Below, one piece after another: positions 1 through 7,719 of a stretch of DNA of 64,000 bases. Position 1 is the stretch's first letter. Each line of letters opens with the position of its first letter. The position numbers and the translations under genes were made by a program. The notes under the pieces are model-generated. The model saw nothing but the letters and a program-made list of their open reading frames with translations, made no database searches and was not told where the DNA came from. Source of the DNA: an uncultured Eubacteriales bacterium (GTDB lineage Bacteria; Bacillota; Clostridia; Oscillospirales; CAG-382); assembly GCA_900548115.1 (NCBI GenBank), contig URJL01000002.1, positions 1-64,000 of the forward strand, read 5' to 3'.

Positions 1-65
1 TCGGCGAAAATTGCCGGGAGATACCGAAACGGCGGCAAAATTCTCGGTGCCTGTCCGGGTGCTTT

Positions 66-953
66 TTACGTTTTCCCATTACCGGAGTTTTCGTTGCCCG
101 AACGGTATTTTTTCCGATATTCGTTCGGCGTAACACCGCACAGTTTTTTAAAATAGCGATGAAAATGCGCCGTATTGGAATATCCGACCATTTCGCTTAC
201 GGAATCGACCCGAAATTCGGTTTCAAGCAAGAGACTTTTTCCCATATCAATGCGTTTCCGTCGAATATATTCCGTGAGTGAAATACCGAAACGCGCTTTA
301 AAAAGCCGACTGAAGTATTTTGGGGAATACAACCCTTTCCGCGACACTTCCGTAAGCGTTAAGTTTTCGGTGAAATGTTCGTCAATATACTGTAAGATTT
401 TGGGGGAGAGAAGCGGCTTCTTTTCGGATTCGTGAAAATATTTCCGATGCATATAAGCAAAAAGAACCATCAAATATCCGACCAGAACCGAATCGTTTTG
501 CTGTACGGGGCTTTGGTATTCCAGTACCATTTCATTTAAGACGTTTTCTACCTTTACCCGCTCATCTCCGTCAAAGGACAGAAAACGGTTGACGGTGTTA
601 ATCTTGAGAATATCTTCAAAGGTAGTAAGCAGACGTGTTTCAAAAGAGCTTTCACTGCTGATAATGCTTCGGTTGATAAGCGACGGGTCAATCAGAACAT
701 TGAAATAGCGCATTTTGCTGTTTTCTCTTACGCGGAAGGAATGAACCTGATCAAGCGTAATGAACAATAAATCGCCCTCTTTTGCAACGTATTCGACTTT
801 GTCGATTTTCTGCACACAGGAACCTTGCAGGACATACGTAATCTCAATAAAATCATGCGTATGAGCGGCTTGCATTTCGGAAAGATAAGAATGATTTTTG
901 TATACGGCGATCGGAATATCTTTTGTGAAGAGTTTTTCCTTGGAAAAATTCAT
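66..953 (-). CDS. AraC-family transcriptional regulator (araC1)
   Basis: A 295-residue regulator with an N-terminal cupin-like sensor (HTHDFIE near residue 32, GDLLFI near 60) and a C-terminal AraC double helix-turn-helix (about residues 183-283, with the typical YFSRLFKARFG and HFHRYFKKLCGVTPNEYR stretches). The frame can be extended six codons to a TTG, but that TTG overlaps a GAGGGG ribosome site; the ATG at 953 sits about 10 nt downstream of it and is the likely start. The gene is divergent from the secreted phosphoesterase gene at 1192, and a 47-bp element repeated at 5444 lies between the two promoters. Sensors of this layout usually bind a sugar, so it probably activates the glycan genes to its right. 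It is a paralogue of the regulator at 61862. Confidence 0.9.
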   Translation of the reverse strand: MNFSKEKLFTKDIPIAVYKNHSYLSEMQAAHTHDFIEITYVLQGSCVQKIDKVEYVAKEGDLLFITLDQVHSFRVRENSKMRYFNVLIDPSLINRSIISSESSFETRLLTTFEDILKINTVNRFLSFDGDERVKVENVLNEMVLEYQSPVQQNDSVLVGYLMVLFAYMHRKYFHESEKKPLLSPKILQYIDEHFTENLTLTEVSRKGLYSPKYFSRLFKARFGISLTEYIRRKRIDMGKSLLLETEFRVDSVSEMVGYSNTAHFHRYFKKLCGVTPNEYRKKYRSGNENSGNGKT

Positions 954-988
954 AAAACGTTGGCCCCTCAATATTTTTTCACTTTCTT

Positions 989-1017
989 AGTATAACATAA
1001 TTCTTTTTTTCATGCAA
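989..1017 (-). promoter_or_regulatory. Promoter of araC1
   Basis: On the minus strand, TTGCAT (1017-1012), a 17-nt spacer and TATACT (994-989). It lies just upstream of the regulator and back-to-back with the promoter at 1060-1088. Confidence 0.7.
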
Positions 1018-1021
1018 GCCG

Positions 1022-1068
1022 AAAAGGCGAAATCGGATACAAAGAGTGGATTTGCGGTGTTGTTTTGA
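1022..1068 (+). promoter_or_regulatory. Copy 1 of a 47-bp regulatory element
   Basis: This 47-bp stretch is repeated at 5444-5490 with only three differences, all transitions. It contains GGCGAAA, AAAGAGTGGATTTGCGGTG and runs into the -35 box. In both copies the last base is 14 nt before the TATAAT box. It lies between the divergent araC1 promoter and the promoter of the gene at 1192. Inference: binding site of the AraC protein encoded next to it. Confidence 0.7.
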
Positions 1069-1088
1069 TATTTTCGAATCGCTATAAT
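1060..1088 (+). promoter_or_regulatory. Promoter of the secreted phosphoesterase gene
   Basis: TTGTTT (1060-1065), 17-nt spacer, TATAAT (1083-1088). The -35 is weak and overlaps the 47-bp element, as expected for an activator-dependent promoter. Confidence 0.75.
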
Positions 1089-1191
1089 GGAAACAAAACA
1101 AGATTTGTGCATAATTGTGATGAAATGAGTCCGAAAATCGCAAAAAAATGTACAAAAGACAAGTTTATTCGAAATCGAAAGGAGAAACAAC

Positions 1192-4100
1192 ATGAACAAA
1201 ACCAAAAGTTTATCGTTACTGCTTGTGCTTTGCATAATTCTCGGTATGGTTCCGTTTTCTTTTGCCGTTTCGGCGGACGAAACCGCAGCCGTATATTACG
1301 TAATGTACGGCGCGGACGGCGATGGACTCACAAGGGAGACCCCGATGGGCGACATTGCCGAGGCAATTGCCGCCATTGAAGGAAATGCGGCGGTCGACGA
1401 GGGCACGGTTTACGTGCTGAACGATCCCAACGTGGAAAATTATTTTCCCGCCGGGGAAAAGTATCACAAGTACCTCACATGGACGACGCCCGCGGCGCAC
1501 ACAAAGCCGATTCATGTGATCGGTCTTGACGAAAATTCGAAAACGGTGATCATGTCCACCGCGGATACCACCGCGGGCGATATCGTTCTTGCGGGTCCCG
1601 TACATTTTTCGAATGTCACGCTCGCCCGCATGCGCGGCGTTGACGAGGGCTTTATGACCGGCGGTTACGACGTGACACTGGACGCGGATGTTCTTTTTAA
1701 GCAAGCCGGAATCGATTACGGCGCGGCGATCCCGTCCAAGGTGTGGTTTATCCCCACCATGAACCGATTCATGAAATTCGGCTCGGGCAGACGCGATTCG
1801 ACGGGTGCGGGCGGAAGAGTGACGCTGAACGCCGAAAGCGCCGTCGCGATCACAAGCGACTGGAAGGGCGGAACGTATACCGAGGATGTCACCCTTGCGG
1901 TCGACGCGTCGGGCAATGCGTTTTCCATGGAAATGGTGCGCGGCGACAGCGATGTGACCTATGAAAAGAACCTAAACTTTATTTTCGGAAACGTAAGCGA
2001 CGTGACGCTTACCCGCGGCACGAACGGCAGCGGAGCAAACCGCAAGGGCATCTCGACCGTAAAGGGCGATTTTCAGACGATTCACCCGATCGGAACGACC
2101 GTAACGCTTCCCGAAAATGTGACCGTACAGGGAAAGACCTACGATCTTTCCGTGCCGAAGGAGCTGATCGGTTCTCTTGACGTTACCGAAAAAAGCGGCG
2201 TCTATCGCGTTGTCGGCGAGGAGAATTTAGCCGCCGCCGATGCGGAAAGCGAGTCGATCCTTTATCCTTCGGTTGACGGATATCTCCGCGTTCCGGAGGG
2301 AAAGCACACGATCGCGGCACTTTCCGAAAAGCCGAACGTCGCAACCCTCACCTTTGATACCGATTATGCGGTGCTGAAGGGAATCAAGGGCGCAAGCATC
2401 CGCCTTCCCGCACACGACAGCACGTTCCTTTACGAATTCAAGGGCTGGTCGCTGGACGGCGTGGAGGTTTATCCCGCAGGGTCCGAATTCGAGATTTTCG
2501 AAGACGACGAAGAGCTGAATTTCTACTCGGTCTGGGACACCTATGAAGGCTCTTTCATGGTATTTCTCGATGCCGCAAACGGAAGTGATGACAACGACGG
2601 TCTTTCCGCCGAAAAAGCGTTTGCGACGATCGAGGCGGGCTTTAGCGCGCTGAATGCCGTGCCTCAGACCAAAAAGAAGCTGGTCGTCGTCGGCACCTAC
2701 GAATACAGCGGCGTTCTTCCCCGAAACAGTACGCCGATCATCATTACGGGCGACGGGAGCGGTTCTTCGGTGTTCTGCCTGAAGGGCTCGGCTTATGCAA
2801 GCGGAGATATCACGTTTGAAAATATCGCGCTCGGGTCGAACGCGGGAACGTATCATACCAACGGCGGCGCTTTGACCATCGAGGACAGCGTTACCGCATA
2901 CGGCGGAAAGGTCATGCCGCTTCGCTTCGGCAAGGGCAATGCGAATATGACGCAAAAGCCCGTTACGCTGAAGGTCGGAAGCTACGGCATTATCCAGCTC
3001 GGAACCTTCTATAACGCAAACAAACAGCGTCACACCGTGGACGGCTCCGATATCGTCGTCGACGGCGCGACGGTCGAAAGCATAAAGCTGTATGCCGATT
3101 ATTACGATGTGTCGCACGCCGGAAGCGATTATGCGGGCGATATCCGTTTTACCGTCAACAGCGGCTCGCTCGGCAGTATCGTATTCGGTACGGTGGACTG
3201 GGACTGGAATCGCTTTAATTTCGATCAGCTCAATTCAAGATTTGCCGACGGCGCGTCGTTCCGACTGCTGAACAACAACGGCACAAAGACACAGGTCTCG
3301 TATGTCTCCGCCCCCGGAACGGTTCTTTCGGGACTTCCCGAAAGCGGGGAAAAAATCTGGATCGTCACAGCGGAAAAAGCGGACGGATGCTTCCTTGAAT
3401 ACACCGAGACCGAAGGCGTTTATAAGGTAAACGGCGACAAGACCGCGGTCGCGTATCAGAACGGCGCGGCGGTCGCAATTTCCTCCCGCGGATACATCAC
3501 GATCCCGCAGGGCGTTACCGAAGTGAAATTTGAGGACAAGATCGACTATGTCTACGCGAACGATGTTATTACCTTTTACGAGGATGTGACCGACTTTGAC
3601 GTTTCGGCGGTCGAACCCGACGCGAAGGACGGAAAGATCTTCGAGGGCTGGTACAAAGGCGAAACGGCGGTCGAAAAGATCGGAAGCTATGCGGCGAGAG
3701 ATGAGCTTGCCGCGCGGTATATCGACATCGACACGACGAACGACGGCGAATTTTACATTGTGGGCGCGCAGATCCGCAAAGGCTCGGCAAACGTCGAACA
3801 GGGCTTGCGCTTTGTCGTCGAACAAAAAGGCTCGGTCGCCGATAAGATCGGCACGTTCGGCACGGTCGTCGAATCCGGCTCGCTTGTTCTTCCGACCGAC
3901 CTTACGCGCGGTCATGACATGATGTACGGTCAGCCCCTGTACAACGAATACAAAAAGGCGCTGCCCGACGGCGCATATGTTACCACGTGGTCGAACGGTG
4001 CATGGTCGAGCGATAAAGGACCGTCCGCCGTTCCTGCCGAAAAGATCTTCAAAGAACTTTCCGACGGCGGAGTACAATATACCGTCTGCATTACCGGTAT

Positions 4101-5388
4101 CGAGGAATCGCTCTACGACCGCTTCTATACCGTAAAAGGATATGTCCGTTACGAGGATGCAAACGGAACGGAGCGCGTACTTTACACCGAATATTATCAG
4201 ACAAGCCTTGCGGCGATCGCCGAAGCGGCAGTTGCGGCGGGCGAGACCGACGAAGCGATCACTGCGGTGACGGATTATTACGAAAACGGCCGCAAGACGC
4301 GGTACATGGCGGAAAATTACGAGAACCGCACCGATCTTGCAACGGTTGTAAGCGCGGATGACTCGACCTTCCAATCGTGGCAGGAGACCGAGGGAAGCGC
4401 AAGCCTCGACGGCATCGAAAACACGGGCTTCTATGAGCTGGCAAACGGCTTGACGGTTCGCGAGGTGGAATACACCCTGTGGGGCGACGGCAGAAAGCCG
4501 ATCGAGATCGTTCAAGTGGGCGATACGCACCTCAACTATGTAAACGATAAAGACTGGGCGGAGCAGTCCACCTGCATTCTGGCGACCTACAAGGGACGCT
4601 CGTGGAACCGCAACGGTTCTTCGGTTCCGACCGTCAACCGCTTTATGGAATATGCAAGCTTCTTTGATCAGACGGTCGTGACCGGCGATATTTTGGACTA
4701 CTTCTCGTGGGGCTGTGCCGAAATGGTGCAAAAGCTCATTATCGATAAAGATCCGAACGTCCTCTTTGCGATCGGCAATCACGAGCCGGCGATCCACATG
4801 CAGAGCGTCGATCATATCTGCAACACCGAGGATTCGCTCGACGCGGTTCACGAAAGACTTTCCACCTTCTGGCCGAACAGTACAAAGTATGCCTCCCGAA
4901 TCCTTAAAAACGACGAGGGCAAGGATATGGTTATGCTCGTCGTAATGGACAACGAAGCGCATCAGTATCTGTGGGAAGAAATTTATGAAGGTCTGAAAGC
5001 CGATATCGAGACGGCGCGCGAAAAGAACTTAAAGATTCTGATCTTTGAGCACTGCCCGATCTCCACACGCGGCGGCGAGGAAGAGGATTATTATTCGTGG
5101 TTCTTCAAGGAAGGCGATTCCAGCGGCTTTAACGGCACAACGCACAAGATCGACCTCGGCAAGCGCGAAGCGGGTTCGACAAACAGCGAACTCGATAAGA
5201 AAGTTTACAATTTGATCGTCGGCAATGCCGACATTGTGCGCGGCGTTTTCTGCGGCGATTATCACAATTTCATGTATACCGAAATAAAGGGTACGGACGA
5301 TAACGGCGAAGTGAAAATGATTCCGCAATATATCTCGTCCGCCAACGCGTATGCAAACGGCTGTGCGGTCAAGATCACCGTTAAGTAA
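1192..5388 (+). CDS. Large secreted protein with beta-helix-like, InlB-like and calcineurin-like phosphoesterase domains
   Basis: A 1398-residue exported protein. Residues 1-29 are a signal peptide ending near VSADE. Two segments resemble the start of right-handed beta-helix proteins (YYVMYGADGDG near 38; NGSDDNDG near 461). InlB/Listeria-Bacteroides-type repeats follow the pattern FKGWSLDG (about 410) and FEGWYKGE (about 818). A QIRKGSANVEQGLRF module near residue 861 is shared with the pseudogene at 22389. From about residue 1100 to the end lies a metallophosphatase with GDTH, TGDILD, GNHE, FEHCP and GDYHN motifs, the metal ligands of the calcineurin-like family. No wall anchor is seen. GAAAGGAG upstream supports the ATG. 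Substrate unknown; the context points to a phosphorylated or phosphodiester-linked glycan (inference). Confidence 0.85.
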   Translation: MNKTKSLSLLLVLCIILGMVPFSFAVSADETAAVYYVMYGADGDGLTRETPMGDIAEAIAAIEGNAAVDEGTVYVLNDPNVENYFPAGEKYHKYLTWTTPAAHTKPIHVIGLDENSKTVIMSTADTTAGDIVLAGPVHFSNVTLARMRGVDEGFMTGGYDVTLDADVLFKQAGIDYGAAIPSKVWFIPTMNRFMKFGSGRRDSTGAGGRVTLNAESAVAITSDWKGGTYTEDVTLAVDASGNAFSMEMVRGDSDVTYEKNLNFIFGNVSDVTLTRGTNGSGANRKGISTVKGDFQTIHPIGTTVTLPENVTVQGKTYDLSVPKELIGSLDVTEKSGVYRVVGEENLAAADAESESILYPSVDGYLRVPEGKHTIAALSEKPNVATLTFDTDYAVLKGIKGASIRLPAHDSTFLYEFKGWSLDGVEVYPAGSEFEIFEDDEELNFYSVWDTYEGSFMVFLDAANGSDDNDGLSAEKAFATIEAGFSALNAVPQTKKKLVVVGTYEYSGVLPRNSTPIIITGDGSGSSVFCLKGSAYASGDITFENIALGSNAGTYHTNGGALTIEDSVTAYGGKVMPLRFGKGNANMTQKPVTLKVGSYGIIQLGTFYNANKQRHTVDGSDIVVDGATVESIKLYADYYDVSHAGSDYAGDIRFTVNSGSLGSIVFGTVDWDWNRFNFDQLNSRFADGASFRLLNNNGTKTQVSYVSAPGTVLSGLPESGEKIWIVTAEKADGCFLEYTETEGVYKVNGDKTAVAYQNGAAVAISSRGYITIPQGVTEVKFEDKIDYVYANDVITFYEDVTDFDVSAVEPDAKDGKIFEGWYKGETAVEKIGSYAARDELAARYIDIDTTNDGEFYIVGAQIRKGSANVEQGLRFVVEQKGSVADKIGTFGTVVESGSLVLPTDLTRGHDMMYGQPLYNEYKKALPDGAYVTTWSNGAWSSDKGPSAVPAEKIFKELSDGGVQYTVCITGIEESLYDRFYTVKGYVRYEDANGTERVLYTEYYQTSLAAIAEAAVAAGETDEAITAVTDYYENGRKTRYMAENYENRTDLATVVSADDSTFQSWQETEGSASLDGIENTGFYELANGLTVREVEYTLWGDGRKPIEIVQVGDTHLNYVNDKDWAEQSTCILATYKGRSWNRNGSSVPTVNRFMEYASFFDQTVVTGDILDYFSWGCAEMVQKLIIDKDPNVLFAIGNHEPAIHMQSVDHICNTEDSLDAVHERLSTFWPNSTKYASRILKNDEGKDMVMLVVMDNEAHQYLWEEIYEGLKADIETAREKNLKILIFEHCPISTRGGEEEDYYSWFFKEGDSSGFNGTTHKIDLGKREAGSTNSELDKKVYNLIVGNADIVRGVFCGDYHNFMYTEIKGTDDNGEVKMIPQYISSANAYANGCAVKITVK

Positions 5389-5403
5389 TAAAAGAATAAC
5401 CGA

Positions 5404-5437
5404 AAAAAGAGCCGCGGCGCTTGCCGCGGTTCTTTTG
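5404..5437 (+). terminator. Intrinsic terminator after the phosphoesterase gene
   Basis: GC-rich hairpin with arms CCGCGGC and GCCGCGG around a GCTT loop, flanked by A- and T-rich tracts (TTCTTTT). It separates the gene at 1192 from the operon that begins at 5549. Confidence 0.8.
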
Positions 5438-5443
5438 CGCCGC

Positions 5444-5490
5444 AAAAGGCGAAACCGGATATAAAGAGTGGATTTGCGGTGTTGCTTTGA
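5444..5490 (+). promoter_or_regulatory. Copy 2 of the 47-bp regulatory element
   Basis: Matches 1022-1068 at 44 of 47 positions and has the same 14-nt distance to the -10 box. The shared element implies joint control of the genes at 1192 and 5549, probably by araC1. Confidence 0.7.
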
Positions 5491-5510
5491 ATCCTGTAAA
5501 CCGCTATAAT
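5482..5510 (+). promoter_or_regulatory. Promoter of the glycosidase operon
   Basis: TTGCTT (5482-5487), 17-nt spacer, TATAAT (5505-5510). It overlaps the repeated 47-bp element and lies 38 nt before the ATG at 5549. Confidence 0.75.
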
Positions 5511-5548
5511 ATCGAAAAGAACAAGCTGTTAATCAAAGGGAGAAAAAC

Positions 5549-7699
5549 ATGAAAATCAGTCCTGGGCTTTATTCAATAGAAATAAATGAAAAAAACGGAC
5601 GGCTTCTGTCGCTTTCCGATGGAAGAAAAGAGTTTGTAAAAAAGAGTCTGCCGATGTTCGGCATGGCATTGCGCGACCGTGACGGAAACGAAAGCCGTTA
5701 TATTTCCGATTCGGCGAAGAATGTCGAAACGGAAAAAAATGATTTCGGCTTTACTTTGCGTTTCGTGATGGGAGAAAATCTTACGGTTACGGTCCGTGCG
5801 GAGACCGACGACGAAATTCGCTGGTTTTTGCAGGTTTCCAACCGCACGGACAAGGCAATCGAATGGATCGGTTGCCCCGGTTTTTGCGTTCCCGACGATC
5901 TTACGGGAAACGGCGGAAAATCCAAAATTTTGTGGGGCTTTAACGAAGGCGTTATAATAGAAGATATGCAGTACCGCGAACACGGTTTCGGGTATCGTCA
6001 GCCAAGCTATCCCGGGGAGGGCATCATGCCGATCTATCCCGGAATCGTTCAGATGCAATGTATGGCGTATTATGATGGAAAAAGCGGTCTTTATATGGGT
6101 ACGCACGACGCCAAAGGCAATGTAAAATCGTTTGACTTCTTTTCGGACAACGACGCGATCGGTATCGACATTCGTCAGTTTACAGGTTGTGATTTCGGTG
6201 AGGATTATTGCGCCGAGTATCCGTTCGTATTAAAGTTTTTCGAGGGAGAATGGCAGAACGCGGCGGAAATTTACCGCAGTTGGTTTGACAAAAATAAAGC
6301 GTCCGATTTTAAGAAGATAGCGGACAATGAAAAACTCCCCGATTGGTACGGACAAGCGCCCGTTGTTGTGACCTATCCCATTCGCGGAAAACATGATATG
6401 GATATCATGAATCCGAACAAACTCTTTCCGTACAAAAACGCCCTTCCGTATATTGAGAAACTGCAAAAAGAACTGGATTCGAAAATTATGGTGTTGCTTA
6501 TGCACTGGGAAGGGACGGCGCCGTGGGCACCGCCGTATATCTGGCCGCCTTACGGATCGGAAAAGTCGTTTACGGAATTTGTTGACGCATTGCACGCAAG
6601 CGGGAATCTTCTCGGTGTTTATTGCAGCGGAATCGGTTGGACCGAACAAAGCCTTTTAGTGCCCGAATATAATCGTCACGAGGACTACATACGGTATGGC
6701 ATGGAAAAGGAAATGTGTGCGTCGCCGGCACAAATTGTCGAAAAAAGTCATATTTGCAGTTGTATTCGCGACGGCTATGATTTTTGTCCGACATCGGAAT
6801 CTCTTTATAAAATTTTAAATAAAGAAATTTCAGCCGTCGTTGCGTCGGGAGTGGATTACATACAGGTTATGGATCAGAATCACGGCGGAAACTCATATTT
6901 TTGCTACAGCCAAAAGCATACGCACAAGCCGATGCCGGGAAAAGAACAAACCGCGGCGACAAAGCGTCTTTTAGATCGTCTTTCCGAATCAACGGGCGCT
7001 TCCGAAAGAAAAGTGCCGATGGGGTGTGAATCGGCGGCGGGTGAATATTATATTCCCGAACTTTTATTCAGTGACAATCGTTTCAATTTGTGTTATAATA
7101 TCGGAAGACCCGTACCGATGTATGCGTATCTTTATCATGAATACGTGAACAATTTTTCGGGAAACGGCGTTTCAACCGCAAACTTCTTAAACTGCAAAAA
7201 GTCCCCCGAAAGTCTTTGTATGCGTCTTGCACACAGCTTTATTGCGGGCGATGCGGCAACGCTTGTTTTGGATGAAAACGGCAATATCATATGGAACTGG
7301 GGCTGGCGCGAATACGACGACATTCCGAACAACGAAAACGTTTTGCGCCTTGTGCGGAGCACGAATTTCTTCCGCAAAAAATACCCGGAATATCTTGAGC
7401 GCGGGCGTATGGTCATGTCTTTCCCGATTGAGTGCGCCGTTCATACGGTTTATCAACGTGAAAACTATCCTGTTTCATATGATGACATTTTTACAAGCGC
7501 CTTTGAAAACGACGGGAAAACGGCACAGTTTTTGGTCAATTACACGACCGAACCGAAAGCTTGCACCGTGCGTATGGGCAAAATAAAAAAATACACGGTC
7601 ATCTCGGCGGGTGAAAGGGAAGAAGGCATGAGCGATAAGATCGTTCGCGAGATTCCGCCGCTGTCTGCTGTAATGATCGAGTTTGAAAGCGAAAAGTAA
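5549..7699 (+). CDS. DUF6259-like glycosidase
   Basis: A 716-residue protein without a signal peptide, so probably cytoplasmic. The N-terminal 230 residues look like a beta-sandwich (galactose-mutarotase-like) domain. The centre resembles a TIM barrel: a segment around residues 268-370 (VVVTYPIRG, LLMHWEG, GVYCSGIGW) and VDYIQVMDQNHGG near 432 look like barrel strands ending in acidic residues. The overall layout recalls the DUF6259 glycosidase-like family. No catalytic pair can be assigned with certainty. AAAGGGAG precedes the ATG. It is first in an operon with genes at 7720, 10322 and 11642 (gaps of 20-39 nt), under the promoter at 5482. Inference: degrades oligosaccharides taken up by the cell. 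Confidence 0.65.
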   Translation: MKISPGLYSIEINEKNGRLLSLSDGRKEFVKKSLPMFGMALRDRDGNESRYISDSAKNVETEKNDFGFTLRFVMGENLTVTVRAETDDEIRWFLQVSNRTDKAIEWIGCPGFCVPDDLTGNGGKSKILWGFNEGVIIEDMQYREHGFGYRQPSYPGEGIMPIYPGIVQMQCMAYYDGKSGLYMGTHDAKGNVKSFDFFSDNDAIGIDIRQFTGCDFGEDYCAEYPFVLKFFEGEWQNAAEIYRSWFDKNKASDFKKIADNEKLPDWYGQAPVVVTYPIRGKHDMDIMNPNKLFPYKNALPYIEKLQKELDSKIMVLLMHWEGTAPWAPPYIWPPYGSEKSFTEFVDALHASGNLLGVYCSGIGWTEQSLLVPEYNRHEDYIRYGMEKEMCASPAQIVEKSHICSCIRDGYDFCPTSESLYKILNKEISAVVASGVDYIQVMDQNHGGNSYFCYSQKHTHKPMPGKEQTAATKRLLDRLSESTGASERKVPMGCESAAGEYYIPELLFSDNRFNLCYNIGRPVPMYAYLYHEYVNNFSGNGVSTANFLNCKKSPESLCMRLAHSFIAGDAATLVLDENGNIIWNWGWREYDDIPNNENVLRLVRSTNFFRKKYPEYLERGRMVMSFPIECAVHTVYQRENYPVSYDDIFTSAFENDGKTAQFLVNYTTEPKACTVRMGKIKKYTVISAGEREEGMSDKIVREIPPLSAVMIEFESEK

Positions 7700-7719
7700 A
7701 ATGCGTGAGAAAGGGAAGT

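Noticed and set aside
3235..4962. A 575-codon open frame on the minus strand inside the phosphoesterase gene
   Set aside because: The plus-strand frame carries signal peptide, repeats and catalytic motifs; the antisense product has no recognisable domain.
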